Source: Deltaproteobacteria bacterium (GTDB lineage: Bacteria; Desulfobacterota; Desulfuromonadia; Desulfuromonadales; Geopsychrobacteraceae). Taken from it: 38,851 bases of DNA. The notes beneath the pieces are model-generated. The model had not been told where the DNA came from and searched no databases. It saw only the letters and a list, made by a program, of their open reading frames with translations. Shown one piece after another: positions 1-9,566 of this stretch. The position numbers and the translations under genes were made by a program. Each line of letters begins with the position of its first letter. Position 1 is the stretch's first letter. The stretch spans positions 1 through 38,851 of the forward strand of contig JAADGW010000048.1 in assembly GCA_013152145.1 (NCBI GenBank). Direction: 5' to 3'.

Positions 1-212
1 AGCGCCTGGCGGACATCCCGCTGCATCCTGCGCAGGGCCATTTCCGCCTGATCAACCAGTCGGGTGCGGCGTGACAGGTCGAGGTAACCGGTCACCGGTT
101 TGACAATCAGCGAGCCGCCGATGGCCGCAATAATTCCGGCGACCACAATGACGACGACCAGCTCGATCAGGGTAAAACCTTTATTATCAGCAACGCTGCA
201 CGATCGTGACAT
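1..212 (-). CDS. mshO: MshO-like pseudopilin, partial (runs off the window start)
   Basis: Reverse-strand translation MSRSCSVADNKGFTLIELVVVIVVAGIIAAIGGSLIVKPVTGYLDLSRRTRLVDQAEMALRRMQRDVRQA: prepilin motif G/FTLIEL plus a typical MshO-like N-terminus; no stop before the window edge. Confidence 0.75.
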   Translation of the reverse strand, partial: MSRSCSVADNKGFTLIELVVVIVVAGIIAAIGGSLIVKPVTGYLDLSRRTRLVDQAEMALRRMQRDVRQA

Positions 213-219
213 CACCACC

Positions 220-690
220 TCAGTACGGCGCCCGGTAACCGGTCAGGGTCAGGGCTTCACCCGCGGGATCGGTGACGGTAATATCTATTCTCAAACCATT
301 CACCACCGGAGAACCGAACGGCTGACCGGCAACCGAAACCGCAACCCCGTAACCGGCCAGGCCACTGATCGCGGTACCGGTCTGATCGGCCACGCCGCTA
401 TCGGCAAGTCCGTTGTAATCGCAAACATTATCGTACTGATTGCGGGTCGCCTCGGGCGTCGGGCAGAGAGTGCCGTCATCGGGATCGAGATAAGCCTTGA
501 GGGTCACTTCCTCCATATAGGCTTCAGCGACGGCAATCGCCTGCTGCCGCAGCAGCGGATCGGCAGAATGCCTGGTCGTGTAATTCATCACCAGCAGCAC
601 CCCACCCAGGGCAACGGAAATAACAATCATCGCCAGAACCAGCTCGATCAGGGTCACGCCGGCCTGCTTATTCAGTCGCTGTCGGCTCAT
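220..690 (-). CDS. mshD: MshD-like minor pseudopilin
   Basis: 156 aa, N-terminal prepilin signal QAG/VTLIELVLAMIVISVALGG; position in the msh cluster. Confidence 0.75.
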   Translation of the reverse strand: MSRQRLNKQAGVTLIELVLAMIVISVALGGVLLVMNYTTRHSADPLLRQQAIAVAEAYMEEVTLKAYLDPDDGTLCPTPEATRNQYDNVCDYNGLADSGVADQTGTAISGLAGYGVAVSVAGQPFGSPVVNGLRIDITVTDPAGEALTLTGYRAPY

Positions 691-1133
691 GGCGCATCCA
701 CATAACCGGTTTCAGCGATGACGCTGAAATTTTTATCGCCGAGGGTGATTGTCGCAGCACTGGAACTGCGGCCCATGGCATCAAAAATAAAACTGGCGGG
801 TGAGGCTGAAAAGCTGACACCGGAGACCGTCCCCCCGTTCACCGGGAAGCCGGTCAGGTCGGCAAAGGGACCGCTGCTGCAACCGCTGGAGTGCTGTCGC
901 AAAACATAACGATTGCCGGAGACCGCAAACTGGACCTCGCAACCGCTGGCCACGGCCAATTTCTGTGCATAGCGCACCGCCCCGGCAACCTCATCGTAGG
1001 CGGCGCGACTGCGGAAGGTATCAAAATCGACAAAGCGCGGCATGACAAAGACCGAAAGGATCCCCAGCAGCAGGATCACCACCACCAGCTCAATCATCGT
1101 AAAACCGGACTGTCGCCAGCGATAACCACACAT
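687..1133 (-). CDS. mshC: MshC-like minor pseudopilin (GspH family)
   Basis: 148 aa, SG/FTMIELVVVILLLGILSVFVMPRF; overlaps the next gene by 4 nt; position in the msh cluster. Confidence 0.75.
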   Translation of the reverse strand: MCGYRWRQSGFTMIELVVVILLLGILSVFVMPRFVDFDTFRSRAAYDEVAGAVRYAQKLAVASGCEVQFAVSGNRYVLRQHSSGCSSGPFADLTGFPVNGGTVSGVSFSASPASFIFDAMGRSSSAATITLGDKNFSVIAETGYVDAP

Positions 1134-1142
1134 CTCATCCCC

Positions 1143-1178
1143 AAAAAACAGAACGGGACCATATCGCAGGCCCCGTTC
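1143..1178 (-). terminator. Terminator-like hairpin between the mshA-like pilin and mshC-like genes
   Basis: GAACGGG (1151-1157) pairs with CCCGTTC (1172-1178); on the minus strand it is followed by an A6 run on + (1143-1148), i.e. a U-tract. Confidence 0.6.
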
Positions 1179-1233
1179 ACCGGATTAAAAACTATCTGGG
1201 CCCCTCAGACACAATCCAGGGCAGCAGCTCAGG

Positions 1234-1683
1234 TTACTGGCAGCCGGTTTTTGTCGCCGCCGCAGATGCCGCGGTGACAACGCCTCCTGAAGAGGTTGCC
1301 GCTGCGTAAACCACCGCACAGCTTGCCGGGGTCGGAGCACCAATAAGGTGGAACTCACCAGCAGCCGTCGTCACGTCAAAACCGTCGGCCGTTACGGCAC
1401 CGACAATCCCGGTAGATGATTTGGCCGGATAGCCGTAGACCAGGTCGACGTCGATCCCTTCCATCTTGATCGTGCCGGTCGCACCGGTCTGGCCTTTGAC
1501 CAGAGCCTGTGCGTGGGCGATGGCGGTTGCACTACGGACCGCACCGAGCATCCCGTCAACGGCGGATTCACGGGCATCAATCTGCATATCGACAAATTTC
1601 GGCACCGCAACGGCAGCTAAAATCCCCAGGATAACAATGACAACCACCAGTTCGATCAAGGTAAAACCTTTTTCATTGCGCAT
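1234..1683 (-). CDS. mshA: MSHA-type major pilin (MshA-like)
   Basis: 149 aa, MRNEKG/FTLIELVVVIVILGILAAVAVPKFVDMQIDARESAVDGM; two C-terminal Cys; SD GAGGAG upstream. Confidence 0.8.
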   Translation of the reverse strand: MRNEKGFTLIELVVVIVILGILAAVAVPKFVDMQIDARESAVDGMLGAVRSATAIAHAQALVKGQTGATGTIKMEGIDVDLVYGYPAKSSTGIVGAVTADGFDVTTAAGEFHLIGAPTPASCAVVYAAATSSGGVVTAASAAATKTGCQ

Positions 1684-1752
1684 TTTCAGACTCCTCTGTT
1701 TCGGCCTGACAAACAGTTTTTGTCAGCAACTATTGAGAACCTTAAACTTTCG

Positions 1753-1792
1753 GTAAACTATTCAGCCATCCATCGCGGCGCTGAATAGTTAC
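1753..1792. mobile_element. MITE-like palindromic element, copy 1 (short form, 40 bp)
   Basis: GTAAACTATTCAGC...GCTGAATAGTTAC terminal inverted repeats, flanked by a perfect 8-bp direct repeat AACTTTCG (1745-1752 and 1793-1800). Confidence 0.8.
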
Positions 1793-1800
1793 AACTTTCG

Positions 1801-2349
1801 TTAATCAGAAGTTTTCCGCCAATGATACGGTTCAATCGGCCGCAGTGACAGTCCCGACAGATAGCTTTTGGTTCCTGCGCCCTGCTTCTTTTCGGAATAA
1901 ACCGGGTAAATCCTGAACCTGGCCCGGGCCGGTTTCAGCTCGCTCGCAAAATAATCTTGATGAACCACCAGATAAATCAAGGCCTTGTCGTCAGTGTCGA
2001 AATACCAGCTGCCTTTTTCAACCTCGCCCGCATCCCGATGACTGACAGCGCCGATGTAACTTCTCGGCTTTTCCGCCAACAGGTCCATCGGGTTACTGTT
2101 CACCAGCTGTTGCAGGCCGACCATATTCCCGGCCAGAAAATGCCCGGCCACCTGCATACCGATCGCACTGCGCAGAGCACCCAGATCCTGTTCCACCGAC
2201 GTTCGTTCAACATCAACCAGCAATCGGTTGAAGCGATTCAGAGCAACCGCAATGAGAAGGCTGATGACGGTAATAACAATTAACAGCTCAAGAAAGGAGA
2301 AACCGCCATTCCCTACAATCGGCCTGTTTTTACCATAATGAGCTTTCAC
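1801..2349 (-). CDS. MSHA minor pilin (MshB-like position)
   Basis: 182 aa, NGG/FSFLELLIVITVISLLIAVALNRF prepilin motif; lies between mshG and the major pilin. Confidence 0.65.
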   Translation of the reverse strand: MKAHYGKNRPIVGNGGFSFLELLIVITVISLLIAVALNRFNRLLVDVERTSVEQDLGALRSAIGMQVAGHFLAGNMVGLQQLVNSNPMDLLAEKPRSYIGAVSHRDAGEVEKGSWYFDTDDKALIYLVVHQDYFASELKPARARFRIYPVYSEKKQGAGTKSYLSGLSLRPIEPYHWRKTSD

Positions 2350-2398
2350 TTATGAAGTATCCCTTAAGAAGACTAATTAATCAACTCTAAATTATCGC

Positions 2399-3622
2399 CT
2401 ATCTTGAAATACTGGACAAATTCCACATCGGCAGAAAAACACCGAGCGCCAGCACCAGCACCATGCCGCCGATAATGATGATCATGATCGGCTCGATGGC
2501 ACTGGAGAGATTCTTCAGGTCGTAGTCAACTTCACGCTCATAAAACTGGGCGACATCCTCCAGCATGGTATCGACGGCACCGGTCTCCTCACCGACGGCC
2601 AGCATCTGCAGTACCAGCGGAGTAAACATACCGGTCTGCGTAGCACTGCGGGTCAGGGTGTCACCACGCTCCACGCCATTTCTGATTTCCTCAATTTTTT
2701 CACCGACGTAAGTATTCCCAATCGCCCGAGCGGTAAATCCGAGCGCCTGGGTCAACGGCACACCGGCGCCGAAACTCATATTAAAAGCACGGGAAAAACG
2801 CACCAGGGTCGAACGCAGGATGATATCGCCGACCAGGGGCAATTTCAGCTTGTAGCGATCCCAGGCATAACGGCCCTGCCGGGTCTTCAGGACTTGCCTG
2901 ACAATAAAAAACAACGAAAAGACCAGACTAAGAACCAGCGGCCAGTAGCTCAGCATAAAATCTGAGATACCGAGCAAGATCCGCGTCGCCAGCGGCAACT
3001 CGGCGTGCAACCCGGCAAATACTTTTTCAAAGGCAGGGATGACAAACAGGCTGATAAAAATGATCGCAAAGAAAATGGCGATAATCACAAAGGTCGGGTA
3101 ACGCAGCGCTGACTTGACCCGGTTGATGGTGTCCTTTTCCCGCTCAAAATAAATCGCCAGCTGCCGAAACACATCATCAAGTTTACCGGTCGCCTCACCG
3201 ACCTGCACCAACCGACACAATAACGGGGGAAAGGCCTTGGGATGATTGGCAAAGGCACCGGAGAGTTCCTGCCCCCCCTCAAGACCTTCGACCACAGCGG
3301 CCAACGCTTCACCCAGCGTCGGGTTGCGGGCCGTTTCAACCAGCCCACGCAGAGCCCGGGTGATCGGCACTCCGGCGGTGGTCAGCGTGTACATCTGGCG
3401 ACAGAAAAGAATCAGATCGTCAAGCCCGACCTTGCTCCGCCGCCGGATTCTCAGCCGTTGGCCAAGCGGCAGGTCCTGTTTACCGGCGGTTTCGACAATC
3501 GTGATCGGGGTGACATGGCTGGCCTGAAACTGGCTGGCTACCGCCTCGGCAGAGATCGCCTCGACCTGCCCTTCGAGCAGCTTGCCGTCAGCATCTCTGG
3601 CTTTGTAATGAAAAAAGGGCAT
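2399..3622 (-). CDS. mshG: MSHA biogenesis inner-membrane platform protein MshG (GspF family)
   Basis: 407 aa; MPFFHYKARDADGKLLEG, duplicated GspF domains (AFANHPKAFPPLLCRLVQVGEATGKLDDV and TQTGMFTPLVLQMLAVGEETGAVDTML). Confidence 0.9.
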   Translation of the reverse strand: MPFFHYKARDADGKLLEGQVEAISAEAVASQFQASHVTPITIVETAGKQDLPLGQRLRIRRRSKVGLDDLILFCRQMYTLTTAGVPITRALRGLVETARNPTLGEALAAVVEGLEGGQELSGAFANHPKAFPPLLCRLVQVGEATGKLDDVFRQLAIYFEREKDTINRVKSALRYPTFVIIAIFFAIIFISLFVIPAFEKVFAGLHAELPLATRILLGISDFMLSYWPLVLSLVFSLFFIVRQVLKTRQGRYAWDRYKLKLPLVGDIILRSTLVRFSRAFNMSFGAGVPLTQALGFTARAIGNTYVGEKIEEIRNGVERGDTLTRSATQTGMFTPLVLQMLAVGEETGAVDTMLEDVAQFYEREVDYDLKNLSSAIEPIMIIIIGGMVLVLALGVFLPMWNLSSISR

Positions 3623-3633
3623 TTAATCTTCTC

Positions 3634-5427
3634 TCACAAAGTCGTGTCGGCCGGCTCCGCCGGGGCCGGGTTGAGCGCGGCTTTTTGTGCGGCCATGGTG
3701 GTTTCATCGATCTGCCCACCGATTCGCAGCACCTCTTCCATACTGGTCACCCCGTTGAGGGCCAATATCAGGGCATTCTCCGCCAGGCTGCGGAAACCCG
3801 GTTGCTGCTGAGCCAGTTCGGCAAACGCGGCACTATCGTTGTTGCGCAGGGCATTCGCCAACTCAAAATCAATTTCCAGCAGTTCAAAAATACCGATCCG
3901 CCCCGAATAGCCGGTATTATTGCAGGACGGACAGCCCCCCCCGGTCATGTATTCGGCCGCCGTCAGCGGCAGTTTCATCCGTCCGGCATAGCTTTCCAGC
4001 CAGTTACGACTGGCGGCATCGAGAGTATCGATCTTCTGGCAACTGGTACAGATCCGCCGGACCAGCCGTTGGGCCAGAACCGCACGCAGGGAACTGGCCA
4101 CCACGTACCCTTCAGTGCCCATTTCGACCAGACGCAGGGCGGTACTGACCGAATCGTTGGTATGCAGCGTCGAAAGCACCAGGTGACCGGTCATGGCAGC
4201 CCGCAGGGCAATATCACTGGTTTCCTTGTCACGCATCTCACCGACCATGACGATGTCGGGATCCTGCCGCAGTCCGGCGCGCAACACCCGGGCGAAATCG
4301 AGACCGATTTTCGGATGCACCTGCACCTGATTGATACGCGGCAGCCGGTATTCCACCGGATCTTCGACGGTGATGATCTTTTTCGTTTCCTGATTCAGCT
4401 CATTCAACGCACCGTACAGGGTGGTGGTTTTCCCGCTGCCGGTCGGCCCGGTGACCAACACCAGTCCATTGGGACGATGTAACTGCTTATGAAACCGGTC
4501 AAGCAACTCCGGCGGCATGCCGATCTGCTCCAACCTGAGGATTCCGCCCGATTGATCGAGCAGCCGCATAACCACCGCTTCACCATACTGCAGCGGCATG
4601 GTCGAAAGGCGGATATCGATACTCTTGCCTTTGACACGGATATTGAAACGGCCGTCCTGCGGCAGACGACGCTCCGAAATATCGAGTCCGCAGACCAGCT
4701 TCAGCCGCGACACCAGAGCCGGGGCAATCCGCTTCTCCTTCATCACCTGCTCATGGAGAATACCGTCGATCCGCTGGCGGATCCGCAACACCTTTTCATC
4801 CGGCTCGATATGGATGTCGGACGCGCCGACCTGAATCGCATCCTCGAAGAGAGACCGTAACAGGCGCACAACCGGAGCATCTTCGACATCGGCTTCGGCC
4901 AGCAGCTGGTCGAGGTTGCTGTCCCCCTGCGAAAGCTCCTCCCCCAGCTCTTCGGCAATGCTGACGATTTCCTGAGTCCGCCGGTAGACGATATCCAGCA
5001 CCTTGAGCAGTTCCGCCTCGTTGACAACCGCAATATCGATCGGGCGTTTAAGAATTTTCGCCAGTTCATCGTAGGCGTGAAGGTCGGTCGGATCAGCCAG
5101 ACCGACCAGCATGCGCTCATTTTGCAACGCCAGCGCGATAGCCCGGAATCGGCGGGCGGCGGTCTCCGGCATCAGCCGGACAACATCCGGCTGGTAGTTG
5201 TAGTGCTTCAGGTCGATGTACGGCAGATCCAGCTGGCTGGCAAGAAATTCGTGAAACTGTTGCGAGGTGACCAGATTCAGCTGCATCAGAGTATTACCCA
5301 GTTTGGCACCGGTTTTTTTCTGCATTGACAGAGCATGCAGCAACTGCTCTTCAGTGATGACGCCGCGGCGGACCAGCAGATCGCCGATCCGGATTTTTTT
5401 ACGTGGCGCAGGCTGTTCAGGTGTCAT
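3634..5427 (-). CDS. mshE: MSHA assembly ATPase MshE (GspE/PilB family) with MshEN-type N-terminal domain
   Basis: 597 aa; Walker A GPTGSGKTTTLY, Asp/His boxes, CxxC zinc motifs (CTSCQ, CPSCN); two N-terminal MshEN-like motifs. Confidence 0.92.
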   Translation of the reverse strand: MTPEQPAPRKKIRIGDLLVRRGVITEEQLLHALSMQKKTGAKLGNTLMQLNLVTSQQFHEFLASQLDLPYIDLKHYNYQPDVVRLMPETAARRFRAIALALQNERMLVGLADPTDLHAYDELAKILKRPIDIAVVNEAELLKVLDIVYRRTQEIVSIAEELGEELSQGDSNLDQLLAEADVEDAPVVRLLRSLFEDAIQVGASDIHIEPDEKVLRIRQRIDGILHEQVMKEKRIAPALVSRLKLVCGLDISERRLPQDGRFNIRVKGKSIDIRLSTMPLQYGEAVVMRLLDQSGGILRLEQIGMPPELLDRFHKQLHRPNGLVLVTGPTGSGKTTTLYGALNELNQETKKIITVEDPVEYRLPRINQVQVHPKIGLDFARVLRAGLRQDPDIVMVGEMRDKETSDIALRAAMTGHLVLSTLHTNDSVSTALRLVEMGTEGYVVASSLRAVLAQRLVRRICTSCQKIDTLDAASRNWLESYAGRMKLPLTAAEYMTGGGCPSCNNTGYSGRIGIFELLEIDFELANALRNNDSAAFAELAQQQPGFRSLAENALILALNGVTSMEEVLRIGGQIDETTMAAQKAALNPAPAEPADTTL

Positions 5428-5450
5428 TTGTCATCCTCAAAAAGTCATGG

Positions 5451-6896
5451 TTACAGGTTCTGCAACCGATCACGAATATAATCCTGCAGATCCGGACGCA
5501 AACCCGGCAGCAGCAGCGCCTGTCGATAGGCGGCCTTGGCCTTGGCATAAGCCCCCGCTTGATCTAAAGAGATCGCCAACCCCATCCACCAGAGCGATTC
5601 CTGGGGACGGTATTGCAGTAAGCGCATATAATTTTTCACCGCCGCCGAATGCTTGCCGACCTCCTGCTGCAAGGCCGCCAACAACGCATAGTATTCAAGA
5701 TCACTACCGATTTCAGGCCGTGGTTCGGTTTGCAGGATTTTTATCGCCTGCTCCTGCTGACCTGCGGCCAACAACTGCCGGGCATAGTTTTTACGCAGGT
5801 CAGGGTTGTCGGGGTGGAGCTGCAGACCGAGCTTCAGCTGTTTTTCCGCCTCACTCTGCCGTTGCAGCTTCTGCAGCAGCGCGATCAGCTGCAGGCGGGC
5901 GTCCAGCAAACGCGGCTGCAGGATCAGGGCATGCGACAAGGTCGCCTCAGCGGCGGGATAGTCTTTTCGTTGCAATAATTCGAGAGCTGACCGGTAAGCC
6001 TGCGCCGCCTGCTCTTCACGACTTACAACAGCCGTTTTTTTCTTTATCTTTTTCGCAGTGACGGAAACCTTTTTCGCTGCTTTATCCATCGCCGAAGCCA
6101 CATCAACCATACTCATCTGTCGTTCAGACTCGGAACCGACGGCCGGTTGCCGGGTATAAAACTCGACCAGCAGCCGCTGGCCGTGGAATTGATCCGCCGG
6201 TAACTTGAAGGTCTTCACCGCAAGCTTCCGGCTCAATCCAACCAGCAGCTGCAGACCCTCTTTTCCTGCCTGCAGACTGATCCGCTTGAGCAACGGCCCC
6301 TTTAACCGCGGAAGCTTCAAGGCCGCCCCCACTCCGGTCTTTTGAAACTGAATGCTCACCTGTTTGCCGGTTGGCCCCTGTAATTTCCAGAGATATTCGG
6401 GAAGCTGCTCAAATTCAAACAGCAAACGCGCTGAACCGATCGTTTCCAGAACTCCCAGGTTCAACAGCGTTGAGGCCGAATTGCCCGCGGCGACCTGCGA
6501 TGTTATCAGCACCGCCGGAGTCGGGGAGACCGGAGAGCTCGTCGCAGAGGATTTCGCTGCTGACGATTTCCTCCCGGGCGCAACCTGCTGCGGTACACCC
6601 TTCTCTTCCAGTGCGGCAAACAATTCCTGTCCCCGGACAATAGCAACCCGCTGCGACTGTTCATCCGCTGGGACCAGCCTGATCCCCGGTTTTGATATCA
6701 ACAAGTCCCGGGGGAAGAAATTCAGCCCGAACCAGATCAGTCCGATCAGCACCACTCCGCCGCCGATCATGATGATCAATCGCCGCGAAAAATTCCGCCG
6801 GCCGACCACAGCGGGCCGTTCACCACTCGGCAACGACCGACCATCCGTTTTGCGACGCTTTTCCAGGTCGCGCAACATCTGGTTGATCAGGCTCAT
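5451..6896 (-). CDS. mshN: MSHA biogenesis protein MshN (TPR)
   Basis: 481 aa; MSLINQMLRDLEKRRK start characteristic of MshN, one TM segment, C-terminal TPRs. Confidence 0.85.
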   Translation of the reverse strand: MSLINQMLRDLEKRRKTDGRSLPSGERPAVVGRRNFSRRLIIMIGGGVVLIGLIWFGLNFFPRDLLISKPGIRLVPADEQSQRVAIVRGQELFAALEEKGVPQQVAPGRKSSAAKSSATSSPVSPTPAVLITSQVAAGNSASTLLNLGVLETIGSARLLFEFEQLPEYLWKLQGPTGKQVSIQFQKTGVGAALKLPRLKGPLLKRISLQAGKEGLQLLVGLSRKLAVKTFKLPADQFHGQRLLVEFYTRQPAVGSESERQMSMVDVASAMDKAAKKVSVTAKKIKKKTAVVSREEQAAQAYRSALELLQRKDYPAAEATLSHALILQPRLLDARLQLIALLQKLQRQSEAEKQLKLGLQLHPDNPDLRKNYARQLLAAGQQEQAIKILQTEPRPEIGSDLEYYALLAALQQEVGKHSAAVKNYMRLLQYRPQESLWWMGLAISLDQAGAYAKAKAAYRQALLLPGLRPDLQDYIRDRLQNL

Positions 6897-7804
6897 AGCA
6901 ACGTCCTCAACAACAACAAGGTCGCCACGGCAACAACGATGATCGCACCTAGCTCGACAACAAAAGAATTCCCGCTGCCGGGTTCGGAAAGAGCCTGTTC
7001 TCCCCGGCTGTCTTTAATGGCCGCCACCACCAGAGACTTGTCGATCTGCTGCTGCCCCTTACCGTAAGCCGCGAGCAGGGATTTGTGGGCCAGCAGATTA
7101 ATCACTCGCGGTACCCCCTGACTGGCCTTGTACAGCAACCGCACTGCTGCCGGGTGAAACATCCCGGAGCCTTCGTAGCCGGCGACCTGCAGACGATGTT
7201 CGAGGTAACCGGCAACTTCCTGCGGCCGCAGTGTCGGCAAACGGTAGGAGTAGGTAATCCGCTGCCGCAACTGGCGCAAATCAGGCTGTGCCAGTCGCTG
7301 TTCGAATTCGGGCTGCGCAAAGAAAAAAATATGCAGCAGCTTCTCCTTCTCTGTTTCCAGGTTGCTCAGTAAGCGCAGCGCTTCCAGGCTCTGATACGGC
7401 ATCGCCTGGGCTTCATCGATCAGAACCACCAGCGGTCGGTTTAACTCGCGCAAACGGATCAACTCTTCAAGAATCCGCTGATTCAGATGTTGCACCGACG
7501 CCGCTGCCGGCACCTCAAGCTCCAGTTCACTGACGATCGCCTGATACAGTTCCCGGGGGGTCAGCAGGGGGTTGGGCAGGTAAACGGTGGCACAATCATT
7601 TTGCAGAACTTTCAACAGCTGCCGACAGAGCAGCGTTTTACCGGTGCCGACCTCGCCGATCACGCGGACGAACCCTTCACCGTTACGCAACGCCACCAGC
7701 AGCACATTCAGGGCTTCCTGATGACCACTGTAACGGTAGAAGTATTCAGTGTCCGGTGTCAGGGAGAAGGGTTTCTCCTTAAGGCCGAAAAACAGTTCGT
7801 ACAT
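6893..7804 (-). CDS. mshM: MSHA biogenesis AAA ATPase MshM (ExeA-like)
   Basis: 303 aa; MYELFFGLKEKPFSLTPDTEYFYRYSGHQEAL, Walker A GEVGTGKT, C-terminal TM. Confidence 0.88.
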   Translation of the reverse strand: MYELFFGLKEKPFSLTPDTEYFYRYSGHQEALNVLLVALRNGEGFVRVIGEVGTGKTLLCRQLLKVLQNDCATVYLPNPLLTPRELYQAIVSELELEVPAAASVQHLNQRILEELIRLRELNRPLVVLIDEAQAMPYQSLEALRLLSNLETEKEKLLHIFFFAQPEFEQRLAQPDLRQLRQRITYSYRLPTLRPQEVAGYLEHRLQVAGYEGSGMFHPAAVRLLYKASQGVPRVINLLAHKSLLAAYGKGQQQIDKSLVVAAIKDSRGEQALSEPGSGNSFVVELGAIIVVAVATLLLLRTLL

Positions 7805-7829
7805 GAATCAGATCCCATATGCTGACAAC

Positions 7830-9566
7830 TTAAGGCGACGGCTTTTTCTCCAGCCAACTGCGCTGAAATTGGGGAGCAATTCTATTGATCCGCCGCCGTG
7901 AAGCTTCAAGGCTGGCGGCCCAGTCTCCCGGGCTGCGAATGACTTGTGGACGGAGCAGAATCACCAGCTCACTCTTGCGGGAGCTGGATTTGGTGTGACG
8001 GAACAAAGCACCGATCCCGGGAAGCTTGCTCAAGATCGGCACACCGACCTCTTCGGTCGTGGTTTTTTCCTGCATCAACCCGCCGATAACCACCAGCTGC
8101 CCGCTACGGGCATGAACAACACTGTCCGACTCGCGCACCGTGCTGTATGCGACCGGAATCGTCTGGTTAACGCCGAAGACGTTAATTTCCTTGGTCTGAT
8201 CAATGACCTCGCTGACGGTCGGATGAATGTGCAGGGTAACCTGCCCGTCTTCGCTGATCTGCGGGGTCACATCGAGGGCAATCCCCGAGAAGAAAGGAGT
8301 CAGGGTCACATCCGTGGAATTGCTGGTGCTGGTGCCGGTGGTGGTATCACTGGAGATGTCGGTGACAAAAAATTCGTCGGAACCGACTTTGATAACCGCC
8401 TTCTGATTGTTGACTGTCGAGATGCGCGGACTCGACAGTACCTGCACATCCCCCTGACTTTGCAGCAGTTCGATAAAAGCCTGAAAGTCATTGAAGTTCA
8501 ACGCCAGACTGAACAGCCCACCGAACGCCAGAGCGTCCAGTCCATCGGGCAGAGTTTGACCCGGGGCCAGATTGCCGCTGTTACCCGCGGTCCCGGCAAC
8601 CCCCTGGGAGAACACCGAGCCGCCGCCGGTCTGGCCGACCAGAGCCGTCATACCATCCCGGTTTTCAGCCAGCGCCGCCCAATCGATGCCGGACTGAAAA
8701 CCGTCGGACAAGCTGACTTCGATAACCTTGGCTTCAATCACCACCTGCCGCTGCAGGTTGCGCTGAACCGTCTTCAGGTAGTCTCCGACCATCTGCAACT
8801 CATCCGGCATAGCGACCACCACCACGACACTGGCCTGTGGCTGAACAACGACCTTACGCCCGCCCTCGGTGCCGATCAGGTTCTCAACCGCGGTGCGCAA
8901 TCCGCCCCAGAAATCTGCCGTCGACTCAGTTTCGATGCTACTGCCGGAAACGGTTCCGGATTGGCCGGATTTGGAATCACCGGATGTCTTGTCACCGCTG
9001 CCGACCTGGGTAACCTGCCCGGAACTGACCCGGGTCTGCGACTTCCCCCTGCGGATCAGATTGATATAGTTGACCTGAAACGTCTGCGCCTGTAAACCGA
9101 TCGGCATCACCTGGTAAATAGTCCCGGTTTTAAAATATGGATAGCCGTAGACGTTATGAACAATCTCCAGGACCTCGGCAACAGTGGTGTTTTTTAAATC
9201 GATGCTGATTTTACCCTTGACGGCGGGGTGCACGACCATGTTGGCGCGGGTACCCGCGACCAGACTCATAAAAAACTCCTGCGCCGGTATCCCACTGGCG
9301 GCAATATCAAATTTCTCCGCGGCATCAGGTTCAGCTGCGGCGCTGATCTGACGAGCGGCCGGGATGAGCGCAGAGCGAACATCTGCCGGTGGCGGTGGAG
9401 GCGTCGCTTTGACCGCCGGCGGGATGGTGGGTGGGGCGACCAGAGCTTGATTGATCGATTCCAGGGGCTCCCCACCGCGCGGGGCCGGAGCACAACCGGC
9501 AACGAGCGACAGGCCGATCCCCAGAACAGCAAGTATCCCGGAGATTTTCAGCAACGACAATTTCAC
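7830..9566 (-). CDS. mshL: MSHA outer-membrane secretin MshL
   Basis: 578 aa lipoprotein (VAGC) with secretin core VLSSPRISTVNNQKAVIKVG and VVIGGLMQEKTTTEEVGVPILSKLPGIGALFRH. Confidence 0.92.
   Translation of the reverse strand: MKLSLLKISGILAVLGIGLSLVAGCAPAPRGGEPLESINQALVAPPTIPPAVKATPPPPPADVRSALIPAARQISAAAEPDAAEKFDIAASGIPAQEFFMSLVAGTRANMVVHPAVKGKISIDLKNTTVAEVLEIVHNVYGYPYFKTGTIYQVMPIGLQAQTFQVNYINLIRRGKSQTRVSSGQVTQVGSGDKTSGDSKSGQSGTVSGSSIETESTADFWGGLRTAVENLIGTEGGRKVVVQPQASVVVVVAMPDELQMVGDYLKTVQRNLQRQVVIEAKVIEVSLSDGFQSGIDWAALAENRDGMTALVGQTGGGSVFSQGVAGTAGNSGNLAPGQTLPDGLDALAFGGLFSLALNFNDFQAFIELLQSQGDVQVLSSPRISTVNNQKAVIKVGSDEFFVTDISSDTTTGTSTSNSTDVTLTPFFSGIALDVTPQISEDGQVTLHIHPTVSEVIDQTKEINVFGVNQTIPVAYSTVRESDSVVHARSGQLVVIGGLMQEKTTTEEVGVPILSKLPGIGALFRHTKSSSRKSELVILLRPQVIRSPGDWAASLEASRRRINRIAPQFQRSWLEKKPSP

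Noticed and set aside
7944-9095. Long plus-strand ORF (383 aa) opposite the secretin gene
   Set aside because: Antisense to a well-supported secretin; composition typical of shadow ORFs in GC-rich codon-biased DNA.
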